Assembly (NCBI RefSeq): GCF_030052815.1
Contig: NC_079497.1
Location: forward strand, 22,520,258-22,584,257
Source: Hevea brasiliensis
Taxonomy: Eukaryota > Streptophyta > Magnoliopsida > Malpighiales > Euphorbiaceae
Direction of reading: 5' to 3'
DNA: 64,000 bases
The position numbers were made by a program, and so were the translations under genes. Positions 35,381 through 47,480 of the stretch are shown piece after piece (the first letter of the stretch is position 1; every line of letters begins with the position of its first letter). The notes below the pieces were generated by a model that saw nothing but the letters and a program-made list of their open reading frames with translations, searched no databases and was not told the DNA's origin.

Positions 35381-35985
35381 TAATGACCCAATCATAGGTC
35401 ACTTATCTGGACTCAACAATGGTTTGTCTTTGGAATAACTCGATCTCATGTTCAAGTTAGGTTGTTTTCTGATCTCTTCATCTTTATTCGACGTGTCTGG
35501 ATTGATATTGGATCTTTAGACCATCCGATCTTACATGTTATTATTTTCTGATTTCACTATGTTCAAATACCTCAAAATTCCAAATTTGCGTATTGTTTTG
35601 TGATCAGGTATCTCGCTCAAATTGTTCAAACATTTCTTAACAAAGTTAAGGTTTTATCCGATCCCTAAATAATGATTTCAATCCTAATAAGCTCAAGTCC
35701 TTTTCAAATCTTTATAATTTTACAAAATCACTCTTCAAATATTTCAAAGTTTCAGTCGATATTCGGTCACAGCACCGTCCGATCTCATGTTCATGTGTAA
35801 TGGTTTTCCGATCTCTCTAAGAGGTCTTATGTTTTATGATTAATAACTAGTCTCAGGTTTAATTTTTAACTTTATTCAATTGATTAAGAGTTAATTCTAT
35901 TTAGTACTCGCGCAACTTGGTTTGATGTTTTCCGATCTCATCAAGAAAATTGAGCATGAAAAGACTTAATTCATTTCAAAATAGA
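35381..35985. other. Non-coding, GATCTC-rich
   Basis: Repeats the words CCGATCTC and CATGTTCA (for example at about 35443 and 35790), with several degenerate copies. No ORF. It probably belongs to the same Tat-like element as the antisense ORF to the right. Confidence 0.4.
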
Positions 35986-36700
35986 AAATATACAAGTCAT
36001 TCTGCAGGAGGGTCTCCCCTAACTTGCTTTTCAGGTACATTTTTAGTTTCATCATTCCCTCTCTCCTCTCTCTCAGGCTCCTCCTCGCTATCATCTTCAA
36101 CTCTCAGGATGAGATCCTCCATCTAGGAGAAGTCTTCCTCAGGATAGCACTTCACGAGCTCAGCTAAAAGATCGCCATGAGCATTCACATAAGCGCCAAC
36201 CTCTCTCGCCAGGGCCTCTTTTTCTTTCACCTTGATCTCTTTAGTAAATTGAGTGAGATCGGCAGATCGGCAGGCCTGAGCATCTTCAAGTTCTGGCTCT
36301 AATTCAGCTATCCTTTCTTCGTAAGACTTCGTTCGATCTTCTATTTAGGCGATGTTGTCCTGAGCACTTGAGAGTTGGGCTTTAGCGGTAGCTGCGTCCT
36401 AGACTGCCTTCAAAATCTCCTTTCCCAAGAGATGAGCCTTTTCTCTGATCATATGCTGATTCGCAATAGTCTCCAAACCCAAGCTCATTGTCTAAGCCAG
36501 GAGATTATCAATGCTATCCTGGGCCATCCTATTCCGGTCCTCTTGAAAACAGATAGTAGCGCCTAGGACCTTAGCTAGATTAGGATTGCCCTGAACTGAA
36601 CGATTCCTTTCCAGAGAAAGGATAAGGACCTGAGCACCTCGAGAGAGTTGTAACACCTTCCTCAGAGCAACTCCTCAGACATTCTACTGCCGGTGACCAC
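35986..36700 (-). pseudogene. Antisense ORF, coiled-coil C-terminal part
   Basis: The minus-strand reading gives a heptad-rich acidic protein with at least four stops: GLETIANQHMIREKAH, YEERIAELEPELEDAQ, KEIKVKEKEALAREV, LILRVEDDSEEEPERE. It continues the protein whose N-terminal part is at 39810-40972. A solo LTR separates the two. The low charge pattern and coiled coil are typical of the C-terminal half of Tat-lineage antisense ORF proteins. Confidence 0.6.
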
Positions 36701-39700
36701 TGTTGGTCCCATGGCTAGAACGATCGGAAAAATATTTAAACTAAAGTGAGGGACCATAATTAACTCAAATATTAATAAGAAAAATTTAGTAAAAATTTTA
36801 GAAATAAAATACAACTAAGTCAAATGAGCCGGTGCCCAAGCGATGGGTAACCTAGAGGGAAGTTGCGGTTCTCGCAACTAGGAGCCCTAGACTCGGGGAA
36901 AAATTCATAAAATAATTTTTGGGACTCCAGAAAAGGGTCATTGAGGTTCCTATGGCATTAGAATGCCAAGAAAATATTTAGAAAAATTTTTCAATCGGTA
37001 TAGACAATTTTGACCCTTTAAGCCAAACGGAGGGCATTTTGGTCATTTCGCCTTCAGAGGCGATTTTTGGCCGACTTGTCCAGTTGAGTAAATAATTATT
37101 ATGACATAAAATATAAATTAATGTTGATGAAAAATTAATTTAAAGTTAGTAGAAAAGAAAAGAAAAGAAAAATCAATATAATGCAAATTATGACATCATT
37201 ATGATGTCATTTACAAGTTCCCATCAATTACATTTAAACAACCATTTAATTAACTAATAAAAGAGACAATAAAGACCAAAGAAATTAAAAAGCAAACAAC
37301 CATCTTCTTCCCTCATTCCAGCCGCACCATGGCCAAGGAAAGCCCTCCATTTCTTTTCTTCATTTTAGCTTGAAGATCTCTCCAACCTTACCCCAAAACC
37401 CTTAAGTCCCTTCACTAAAATTGGTCACCCAACCTTGCTAAAGTGTTTGGAAGCCTAGAAAAGGAAAGAAAGTGAAGTTTAAGCTTGGAAAAATTCTGCC
37501 CTACAAGAGGTTAGTGCCTATTTACAGATAAATCTCTCTTATTCTATGTTAGAGACTTAAAATGAGTAAGGATTTGTGAATTAAATGAATAAAATTTATG
37601 TGTATGTACACCATGAATTTCGGCAGCCCTAAGAAAGGGATAAGATTGATTGTTTTTGATGGGCTTAGAGTGGACTAGAAATCATGTTTAAAGAATATAT
37701 ATATATGTGGATAATGAATTAGTGAGTTAATTAAGGTATCTTGTGTAAATTCATAATGGGAATTAGGGTTTTGGGAGTGAAACTTGGACTTTGTTCATGA
37801 AATGGTGAGTGAACATTCTAATAGTCATTTAGTGACCATTTGAAGTAAGTTGACCATAATTTGAAGTGAATTAGAGTATTACAAACTGAATTGGTATGCT
37901 GCCTAGTGAGGGCAGCAGGTGAGGCTGCGAGTCCAGCCTGTTTGGACGGTGTTTGGCCAATTGGACATGAAACTAGACATATAATGGCACAATTTTGGTG
38001 AAGAAACCATGCCCAAAAGACCAAAGCAAGTGGACCAAAAACTGGCCCCAATCCGGATGTCCTGCAACTAGATTCTGCAGAATGATGAAATGAACAGTAA
38101 TTGTTCAATTGGCCTTAACTCATTGTAGAATGGCCCAATTGACCTGAAATTTTTACAGCAACAAGTTAAGATATAGAAAAACAACTTTCATGAAGAAACC
38201 TACCCCAAATTATGACCAGAACCTATACAACAAGGCAGTTGCAGTCATTGTTCATCAGATATGGATCAGCCTGCACTCTTTTCGATTCCGGCCACTTTCT
38301 TGGTTGTGGTTTCTTTTGGACCATAACTGGACTCAAAAACTCAAATGGATATCTAAAAAAGAAATCAACTAGACAAAATGAAGACACAACTTTCATGTTT
38401 ACCAGAATTCCCACTGAAACAATAACTACAAAGAATTCAATGGAATAGTAAACCAAGGCTCAAAATTAAAAAATTCGCCTAATTCACATTTTAGCTTAGA
38501 GATGGTATTATATGGCAACTAATACCACTGTTAAAACGCAAAAAAATGTGGTATGTTGATAATATTAAACTAAATTACTCATTGTCAATGCAAAAATAAC
38601 ATTTTGGCTGACTAATGACTAATGAAATGAATAGTGGTCATAAAAAATTTTCAATTCCTCAAAGCTTAGAATCAGCATAAAAAGTGTTAAGTGTTAAATA
38701 GTAGGCCTAATTAATGATTGGTTGAGGATAGGTTGGTATGCCAATAGGTTCTCACGTAGTTGATTGCATATGGCTTCATATTTTTGTATTTCTAACGGCT
38801 TCCATGCCATTCGCGACAGTGATATAACAGAGCTTTGGCTGATGACAGCTATTATTATACTTGATTTAATCCTCGATAATTATCACACTTATCACGACAT
38901 GGCTACAAGGTAACACCGAGATGGAACCTGATGCACTTATGGTGGTGTGATGGTCCGAGGTACTTAGTACTTAGTAAAATTAGTACGATTTACTCCGCGT
39001 TTTATCACTCCCGATTAACTACAACTATAGGTTACTCTCAGGCGGTAAGAATAATAAATCTAACAAACTTCAATTGAATAATATTGCAATAACCATTTGA
39101 GACTTAGTTCACCAAAAAATGTAAACATACATTCTGTACACATGTTTTATTTTATTTTATTTTATTTTATTTTATTTTATATGGTCACCACTAAGCAGAA
39201 TTGCTTAGCGCGTCGCTTTTGCCACGCGCAGGTACTAGAGACATAGCTGGGGAGTCCAAGGACCTCACAGGTGAGCCTTCATATCTGCACTCGAGTTGAG
39301 TCACCTCACATTGCAGTGCATTTGGTAGGACCTTAGGCCATTTTGATATTTTGATATTTTGTATTTTGTAACCTTCTGTAATGTATATTATAAATTCATG
39401 TAATTAGGCTTTTGATGTAAATATCTATGAAACATGTTCAGTTATAAATTGAGCATTTTTTTATTGAGTTGATTGTGTTTTGAATTGAATTAAATTTTGA
39501 GATACTGAAGTGAATTGAGAAATTGTTGAGAATATATTGGAGGTTGATTGAGAATAATGTGATGATATTATTGGAAGTGTTTTTAACAGGTTCAGAAGAA
39601 CTGTTTTTCCAATTTATAGCCGGCACTCTGCCGGATTTTCTATAAAATTTGCGGAAAAATTTAGATTTATCAAAAATTATAGATAAGTGAATTAAAAGAG

Positions 39701-39791
39701 ATTAATTGAAATTGAAACATGAATTGGTGTTCCGACACACTGAGTGGCATAACTTGCTCGGCTACACTGTAGACGGGTAAGGGGTGTCACA
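36701..39791 (+). mobile_element. Tekay/Del-like solo LTR, about 3.1 kb
   Basis: Starts near TGTTGGTCCCATGG and ends CACTGAGTGGCAT...GTAGACGGGTAAGGGGTGTCACA at 39791, a characteristic Tekay/Del-like LTR end. It includes 'gcggttctcgcaactaggagcc...actcgggg' near the start. No internal coding region. The 5-bp flanks (ACCAC at 36696 and GAGTG at 39792) do not match, so either the start is misplaced or one end has been lost. Confidence 0.6.
39145..39180. repeat. (TTTTA)n microsatellite
   Basis: Seven TTTTA units in the solo LTR. Confidence 0.9.
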
Positions 39792-39809
39792 GAGTGTCCT
39801 TACAACTGG

Positions 39810-40972
39810 TCAGGAAGGTCCCCCTTCTGCATTTGAAGAGACCAGTGGAGGTGGAGGTTCAGCTTGTCGAGGTGGAGAAGGAATAATCTCTACTCTGGAG
39901 AACTCGGTACTTCTACCAAGTCCCACCTCGGCGTCTGAGTAGCAGCAACAGTAACTTTCATCTCCCGCACTTTCTGGGCGAGCTCCCTCTTTCGCTTGTA
40001 GCCTTCCTTTGCATTCTCGCCTCCTGCCATACCTGCACAGAGAACAAGTTAGTGAGATCACCAAAGTTAAGAGACTAAGGATCTTGATTATACTGATCTC
40101 AGGGCTGAGGTCAGAGAGTTGCAGCTCATAGTCCTCACGGGCGATCACATCATCCACTATTTCAGTTTAGCCATGACCACATCCAAACATGAATATTTAT
40201 GAGCAATCGCCTGATCCTTCAACTCCTTCACCATGGTGTCCTCATCTTTATTTAGGGCGATCTTCATAGGAACTGAAGGAACCAAAGACTGCCAACTACG
40301 TGGAATGCCCTCAAAACCATTCGGGTCCTTGCTCCTCAATATGAAAAATTGATCTTTCCAGTTCTTCAATGAGGAAGGGAGATCGATGAAGAGCCCACAG
40401 TTTGGCTTGGCTTGGAAAAACCAATATTCATCATCTTTTTACCGAGCGATCCTATACAATTTAGCCAAAACCTTCCCCGTGGGCTCGAACTTTTTAGCTC
40501 GGCATAAACCTCTAAAGGGCACCAGAGTCCGCCTGGAGTTCAGATGCAGTTGGGCTGCGTAAACATGATGAAACTTCAGAATGGCTCTATAGAATCTATC
40601 AAGAGGAAACCGAAGCCCTACTTTTAGTTGTTCTTCATACACCATGATCAGGTCAGTTTCTTTAAAGAAATGATCAGCTCGAAGATCGCCATGACATCTG
40701 ATAAGTTCGAAGGAGTCAATCGGAAAGTTGTACTCTTGGCTAAAAGACTGGAGATCGGACTCCTTGAGGACCGATGGCAACTCATCCATGGGTAAGTTCT
40801 CTTTCCTTGAAGATGATGCTTGTTTTAACTTGGTCGCTCGACCATGGATCGGGACGATGGCCGTAGAAGGTTCAGGTCGCTCACTCGGTCTAGCTACATC
40901 ACCTTTGTCCAATGTCCATGAAAAGTGAATAGAATGAGGACTGGCAGCTCTCTGACTGTCGATATAACTCAT
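39810..40972 (-). pseudogene. Antisense ORF with 'putative gypsy type transposon' domain
   Basis: Starts at ATG 40972 on the minus strand. About 100 residues in come VYEEQLKVGLRFPLDRFYRA, YAAQLHLNSRRTLV, then one TAA, then YWFFQAKPNCGLFIDLPSS and NWKDQFFIL. This is the layout of the plant domain known as Transposase_28 (PF04195). Such ORFs are described as antisense extra ORFs between pol and the 3' LTR in Tat-lineage gypsy elements. The frame holds from 40972 to 40157 apart from the TAA. Beyond that a putative splice acceptor (TTCTCTGTGCAG, about 40033) precedes a Lys/Arg-rich exon. Function unknown; a DNA- or RNA-binding role is only a guess. Confidence 0.7.
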
Positions 40973-41120
40973 TTTTAAAGATAAAATTGATCAGAAAAAG
41001 ATTGAAGCCCTTACCAGAGTGTAAATCGGTGCCGAAAAAATTTAGAAAGCAGGAAAGACGTTGTAGTTACTTAGAGAATTTTAAAATGGCATAAGTAGGC
41101 AAATGGCCAATACTCCTACC

Positions 41121-41129
41121 TATTTATAC
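41121..41129 (-). promoter_or_regulatory. TATA box for the antisense ORF
   Basis: GGTATAAATAGG on the minus strand, about 150 bp before the ATG at 40972, so the antisense ORF had its own promoter rather than using the LTR. Confidence 0.6.
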
Positions 41130-41502
41130 CTACCCGAGCATTAAATGCTCACGAAGCCCCAAGAGACGCATCGGTTAATGGGATTGGACTGTTTTGATGA
41201 CTCATCAAAGGTGAATTCCAGAAACATGGCAGGGAGATCGAATATTTAAAGAGCGGTCAGGAGAGATCAGTCGATGAGTGTGAATTGTGAAGATCAGATC
41301 GGACACAGTCATAAGAGATTGGAAAATGATGTAATGATAAAATAAAATAAACAATCAATTTTGAATAAATAAAACTTCATTTCATTTCCAAAATATCAGA
41401 TTAGATCACTTGGGTGATCTTACAAGATCAACAATTATAAATTTCCCTTCACTATATTCTACCTATCTTGTTCCTACGGTTCGGACCACTCCCAATTTCA
41501 AG
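41130..41502. other. Non-coding upstream of antisense ORF
   Basis: Contains GATCGG/GATCAG words like other parts of this element. No ORF other than random extension of the downstream eL14 fragment. Confidence 0.4.
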
Positions 41503-41684
41503 ATGTCATTCAAAAGATACGTGGAGATTGGGAGGGTAGCTCTCATTAACTATGGCAAAAACTATGGGAAGCTTGATGTCTTCGTCAATGTCATAGACCA
41601 GAACCAAGCTATGATCGGGACCCTCAATATGGTTGGGAGCCAAATGAACTTCAAGAGGCGGTCACCGATATTAAGATTGAAATT
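41503..41684 (+). pseudogene. RPL14: Captured fragment of ribosomal protein eL14 (RPL14)
   Basis: From ATG 41503 the translation begins [20 protein letters not shown] and continues [14 protein letters not shown] to QMNFKR. This is the N-terminus of the large-subunit ribosomal protein eL14 (the plant protein normally begins with the [11 protein letters not shown]...NYG..YGKL motif). After NFKR, a net loss of about four bases shifts the frame; the next frame reads VTDIKIEI, again eL14. Homology stops near 41684, about residue 66 of roughly 130. The piece keeps the true start codon but lacks the rest, so it is a truncated pseudogene. It lies between the antisense ORF and the LTR of element E, suggesting transduction by a retrotransposon. 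Whether it spans introns of the parent gene is not known to me. Confidence 0.85.
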
Positions 41685-43040
41685 AGCGGTCCCCTTGTCA
41701 GAGATCAGTCTACAAGCCATACCAGCAAGCCGATCCGAGATTGGCATAGTAGTCAGTTTTGACCTTGATCAGTCAATTAGTCTAGTTCCCTCAACGTCAT
41801 CAGACGATGCCCTCATAAACCTCTAATCACCAGAATAGTCCATTTTCAGGAGATGGGCAAAGAAAACATTCGAAAAAAGATCAAGGTGGTTGTCATAAGA
41901 AGAATTCTGGTCGAAAAAGCCAAGAATGGGAAAATAAAACATTGGAAATTCACCGGAGAAGGGAGGTTGTGAGTATGTGAAGGACAAAATTCTCCTGCAT
42001 ATATAGAAGGCCTTGGCATTGATCATGTGAAGAACTCGAAGCGATTCATAGGTAATTAGAGGATTTTATTGCTTTGACTGGTATAGGTCAGGATCAAGAA
42101 ATAAGACATATTGGAGGTGATAGAGGAGTCCAACCGTTCCCAATCATAACCTTTAATTTATGAGTTTAGCCCCTTGCCGTTGGATTGCAGGCGGTTAAAG
42201 TAGCCCAGTACATTCCAATCTATACCGTTGATCATAATTGTAAGGACAAATTTAAAGCCCTTAGATTAAAATTAAATAACTAATTCAGCACCTTTTGTTC
42301 CCAACCTTCAGATCCATTCTGTAAGGCGTGACTCTTAACGGTTGGATGAAAGGATGAAGGACAAAAATTTGGAATGCAATCCTAACCTTCAATTTCGATC
42401 CTCTTTAATTCTAGAATGTAGGATTATGTCCTTTTGGATCCTAACCCTTCATTTCCTCCTGCTGAAATCTTGACCCTCTATCTTCGAGCACCCATCTCCT
42501 ATAAATACCTGCATGTAATGCTATGGAGGTAGCGGTGATTATTAAGGAAAAACCCTAGAATTTTGTTACAGCTTCATTATTTTCAATCAGAAACTTCCAA
42601 GGTTTCTAGAGACTTTAGAAATAAGTTTTCTAAAGAATCTTATTACGGAAGCTATAGGCCTTGCAATCCATACTAGGAACAACTGCGCACCATCTTGGAA
42701 ACTCAATCACTGCCTGTCAAGAAAATCTTATTTCAATCACTTGTGACTCCTCAAGATCACCTTACCGTCTCAGTTTTAGTGACTCTGGATTTACAAGGAT
42801 ATCGGTACCAGCTTACTCATTATTTCAGCCTTTTCTACAGGTAAGTGCTCAGCTTATCATTCTCAAATGTTCATGACATAAAGTCCTTGTTAGATTCCTT
42901 GTTGCAACGAATCTTCAAAATAAGTTTACATCATATTGGACTTATCTTACCTTTTTCTTGTGATGTTCGTGAGTTTTACCTTTTGTCTTTACGTTGTCCT
43001 TAATTTTTTTTATGTTATTTTGTGTAAAAAAAAGGGGATA
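41685..43040. other. Non-coding, probably LTR/U3 of element E or adjoining internal DNA
   Basis: A plus-strand TATA box (CTATAAATACC, about 42501-42511) may drive element E. The upstream 400 bp has repeated 'aaccttcaa/accgttggat' phrases. At about 43026-43039 there is a polypurine tract AAAAAAAAGGGGA. I could not fix the LTR start: either upstream of the TATA box or just after this tract. Confidence 0.4.
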
Positions 43041-44368
43041 GTTCAGGACACTGATATTCTGTAAGTACTATAAGGAGTGCGGATGGGAAATGGCAACATG
43101 GAGATTCCTGATTAGGATAAAAAAATGATTAGGAATAGTATAGACAAATTAAGAGATTAGCTACTCAGATTAGCTTTGCAAAATAGGAATGAGGTTGGGA
43201 TTCGAGATTAAGCTCGAATGGGAAACCTCCAAAATTAGGTGCCTAAAAGATTCCAAATGAGGAGTTGTAATAAACTAAGGAGAGTTCGGATAAATAAATT
43301 ATGAGATCGGAAATTAAAAGTCTGGGATAATATGAAAGCAAGAGATGATGCGTATGACGCTCTCATATCTAATAGGGTCAAAAGAGTTCGATCTCATGAC
43401 CGAGCCCTTTTAAAATTCACTTTTGACAAATTAGGAGGGGGCCAGGAGAAAATCCTTTCTTGAATCCTCTCAACGAAAGTTTTAATTTATAAGGAATCAG
43501 GAGAGAGTCCTTACCTGAATTCTCATAGTTGAAATTCTAATAAAATAACCCAAAGAGATCAGGAGATAGTCCTTACCTGAATTCTCTTAGCTAAAATCCT
43601 AACAAAAACATTTTAAGAGATCGAGGGAGTCCTTACCCGAATTCTCTTAGCTAAAACTCTAATAAAAACACTTTAAGAGATCGGGAGAGAGTCCTTACCC
43701 GAATTCTCTTAGCAAAAATTCTAATAAAAACATTTTAAGAGATCGGGGGAGAGTCCTTACCCGAATTCTCCTAGCAAAATTCTAAGAATATTTTAAGAGA
43801 TCGGGAGAGAATCCTTTCCTAAAATCTTTTTCATTAAAATTTTAATGTTCCTAACACCTAAATACCAAGGTACACAATTTGTGAGCCGAGAATCCTCCTC
43901 ATTCATTACGAATCTTTAGGGACCAAACAACACCTCTTCAGAATTAGAGTCCTAATTCAAAACAGGATAAATTAGATAAAATATGTAATAAATCAAACAA
44001 ACAAACACCAATTCACTGTAGGGTCATCCCATGCACTTGTGTTCTTGGGAAATCCAAAATGGTGAGATATTAAACGCTCATTTTATCAATAATAAGGACT
44101 AACATCGTGACTCCAAACCCCCAAAATTATCAATAGTAAGTTATGAAGAGCAAATTATTAAGTTTGCTAACCCTTGTTAAGAGACGAGGTGGGGTGCCTA
44201 ACACCCTTCCCCACTCGTGAACGGACTCTGAACCTAAAATCTCTATTTCGAAAGTGGTTTTTATTTTCAATAATGGTTTCCTTTAATTTCCCTTAAAATT
44301 AAAGTGGCGACTCCTCACTTTTTCCACTTCGGTGAGAGTCGTCCTGTGACCGCAAAACCCTTGCGACA
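43041..44368 (+). repeat. LTR of element E (3' portion certain, start uncertain)
   Basis: The right end is fixed by the primer binding site: ...AAAACCCTTGCGACA ends at 44368. It contains GGGGTGCCTAACACCCTTCCCC (44192-44213) and GTGGCGACTCC, also seen in element F's LTRs in the opposite strand. The stated start is only the position after a polypurine tract; the LTR may be longer. Confidence 0.5.
43443..43855 (+). repeat. Seven tandem units of about 61 bp in the E LTR
   Basis: Units of the form GGGAGAGAGTCCTTACCCGAATTCTC...AAAACATTTTAAGAGATC repeat about seven times, the outer ones most diverged. The array is wholly non-coding. Confidence 0.85.
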
Positions 44369-44370
44369 GC

Positions 44371-44390
44371 TTTGGCGACTCCACTGGGGA
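44371..44390 (+). other. Primer binding site of element E
   Basis: TTTGGCGACTCCACTGGGGA, two bases after the LTR. The identical 20-mer occurs reversed at 59208-59227 in element F, showing both belong to one Tat/Ogre group. The complementary tRNA (an arginine tRNA in described Ogre elements) is not verified here. Confidence 0.85.
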
Positions 44391-45225
44391 AGAAGACCAA
44401 AATAACCCTGGTTTAGAAGTCCAAAGAGCAAATGTAATTCTGTGCTCTTATAAGTAGATAATTATGGGGGTTAACTTATAGAATCAGAAGTTTTAATATT
44501 TTAATTATTATTATTCTCTCTAATCGTTTTTTTTTTGTTTTGATTGTTTCATTTATTGCAGTAATCTTTGCCTAAATTCCTTTGAATAAGGAAGAGGTAA
44601 ATATGTCCCTTCGCACACTGATCACCTACATGATGTCCTCACACACTTTAACCCTATACCTGGGTTCTCTTACCCTCTAAGATGTAGGAGGGAGTCATGT
44701 AGTGGTACCCATGGGTTTTACCCTGTTATTATCCGTGAAGACTTCTGCTCAGATTGGAACTTGTTTCACTTATTGTGAGACTCATGGATTTTTCCCATTA
44801 GTATCATACTGGTGAAATAAGGCTCTACTATTTACAGTAGGGACAATTTGGGGACCTGTGACTTTAGAAGATTAGACCCTGAGCTAAATCGTCACATTAG
44901 TCGAAGCTTATAGTAAACCATCCTTGAGGGTAGGACCATCCAATTAGATAGTACCTAACCGGTGTTGTGGTTCCCCTATCTCAGGACAAAAAGGGACATA
45001 CTTGCTTTCACCTTACTCTGTTTAAATCTTTAGATTTTGTAAATAATATGAGGGTAATTTTGAATCATATTGCTAGGATAGTCTAAACACCTTCCTCCTT
45101 TGATAGGTGTATAGATATTGTCACGCTTGCAGTATAATTCAAAATTATCTGAATTTATTCTGCTAACTTATTTCCTCTGCAGGTATTATAAATTGGTGAC
45201 TGTAAAGGGTAAAGAAAACTTTAAA
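44391..45225 (+). other. 5' untranslated leader of element E
   Basis: Non-coding, between primer site and first ORF. No repeats recognised. Confidence 0.6.
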
Positions 45226-47085
45226 ATGGCATCTTCGAGTTAGTCAATTGAAGAGGTTTCGAAACAGAAATGGAATGCTCAATAAAGATTTAGATCAATC
45301 CATGACTTGGAATCTTTACAGACTGGTGAAATAGAAGCAGAAACCTACCCATTGCCCCTATTTGATCCTGGTAAAATTGAAATCAGAACAGCCGATTTTT
45401 ATGATTTATTAAATAGTTGGAAATCATTGCCCAATCATGCTCAGGCGCAGTTCGAGGAAAAGTATGGGAAGATTGCCTCTCTGATATGGGTCAGAGCACA
45501 AGCTCCTACACTAAAGGCCATGTTATCTACTTAGAATCCCAGTTATAGAGTATTTTCTTTTAATGATGTTGATACGATGCCCACGGTAGAGGAATATCAG
45601 ACGCTGCTGGAGATCCCTTATGAAGCCCAGAATCGTATTTATCTCCATCTGGATCATAGACAAACATGAAAATAGTTCTTGCACATAGTAGGAGTCCCAG
45701 CAGAGGAAGCAAAAGTAAAAGAAACCATTAAGGGAAACTCACATGGATGGCCTTGCACTTACATTAAGAAGCATTTGGACCAGCATATTCAGGGTAAGAG
45801 ATGGGGCAGGGCTTTGTTAGCTCTAGCTCTGGGGATTTATGGACTGGTCTTATTCCCTGGACCTCTGGGAATTGTAACTCATAACGTCACGAAATTGTTT
45901 TGGGCAGTGGAAAAATAGAATGTCAATCCAATACCAGCCATTCTTACTGAGACCTTTTTGACTCTAACATATTGCCAGCAACAGGGTAAGGGAATCATTA
46001 AGTGTTGCATCCAGTTGCTGTATCTTTGGATCCTTGGTCAAATCTGTCCACTAGAAACTAAGGGTCTAACCTGGTACTCTGATCAGCCCATTATTGAAAA
46101 GAAGGTGAAGTTAGTAATAAGTCAAAAAGATGAACAACAATGGCAAGAGCAGATTCTAAGTTTTAGTAGTCATAATTATTGCTGGAGGAAGTTGTGGACT
46201 ATGGGCCAACCCATCTTGATCAGTACAAGAGGTCATCTTTTTATACCATTGGTAGGGCTAACTGGATGCACAAGTTATATCCCAGCCATGGTAATGAGGC
46301 AATTTGGCTCGACTCAATTCATTCCCAATATTGAAGGATTCTGCCAAACTCATTTCTATCATGAACCCGGCAGAGAAGATAAACTGAAAGCTTTGCATAA
46401 ATCCTGGGAAAAGATGATCTTGATGGAACAGTCACCTAAAAGGCCCAGTACAATAGAGGAATATTCCCTATGGAGAAACAAGAGGGACAAGGAGTATTGA
46501 ATCTCCAAACTAACAGGGTCCGGGGATAGCATATCTCACCAAGAAATCTGTTTGAAAAAAGTTAATACCAGATTGGGTAGTCCTCTTTAGAGCTCGACCA
46601 CTGAGAACCAACAACTGAAGGAACACATAAGATAGTTAGAAGATCAATAACAAATATTGGAAAAGGAAGTAAAAAGACTTAGAGAGGAGATGATGGCAGG
46701 AGAAACGGAACATGAGGGACGGAAAGCCCAATGGGAAAAAGAGAAGGCTTCACTCCAAAGCACAGTAAAGGAGAAAGAGATACAAAATGGTAAATTATGA
46801 GAAAGATTGGAATATCATGAGATACTAGTTGAAGAATACAAGCAAGAAAACAAGAGGAGGAAGCTTAAGCTTAAGGATCAAGCATAATTAATCAAGGATA
46901 TCTCAAAAGAATGCACCAAGGAAAGAAAGGAGAAAGAAAGATAAGCCACCCTTTATCAAGAATTGCGAGGGAATGTCTACCGGTTAAAAAAGATGATAGC
47001 TCAAGGGAAACCAGAACTGCTACCTGAATCTGAATATGCTTTGAAGACACTCAACCCTGCGAAACAAGAAGCAAGATTATATTAG
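45226..47085 (+). pseudogene. Element E ORF upstream of gag (Ogre-type ORF1)
   Basis: One continuous frame from ATG 45226 to 47085 interrupted by about a dozen TAG/TAA/TGA codons and no frameshift that I saw. N-terminal part: NDVDTMPTVEEYQTLLEIP, FLHIVGVPAEEAK, LALALGIYGLVLFPGP, QQGKGIIKCCIQLLYLW, IPLVGLTGCTSYIPAMVMRQ. This is the plant retroelement region often labelled DUF7745, found before gag in Ogre/Tat elements. C-terminal part (about 46600-47080): strongly charged coiled coil (LEKEVKRLREEMMAGETEHE). Function unknown. Stops without frameshifts point to decay by point mutation only. Confidence 0.75.
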
Positions 47086-47480
47086 TATCTCAAAAGATGT
47101 CATTGTATTTTAAGGAGCCTTCCTGAGCCTAGGCAATAGCACAATACTATGTATGCTTTACGAATAATAAAATCGTGTTCTGGAACCTTGAAACTTATGA
47201 ATGAATAGTGTAACTCTCGTGGATTTATCCTCGTTAGAGCTATGCAAAAAGATGTATGCACCATATGAACATGTATCATAACCATGCATACGCCCCGTCA
47301 TTCACGGTTGGACTATCTAATGATGCCATTATAAAGAATAATGTAATTTACCCTCGGCAGACACCATTTTGGGTAGACACCATTTTTGCAATTGCTTGCC
47401 ACAGTATCCTTTGATCAGGCTAAAACTTTGGTCACAATAAAATTATTTGTAGAAATAAAACTCATAATGCACTTACTTCC
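47086..47480 (+). other. Spacer between ORF1 and gag of element E
   Basis: No coding sequence. Ogre elements have introns around here, but I could not place splice sites with confidence. Confidence 0.4.
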
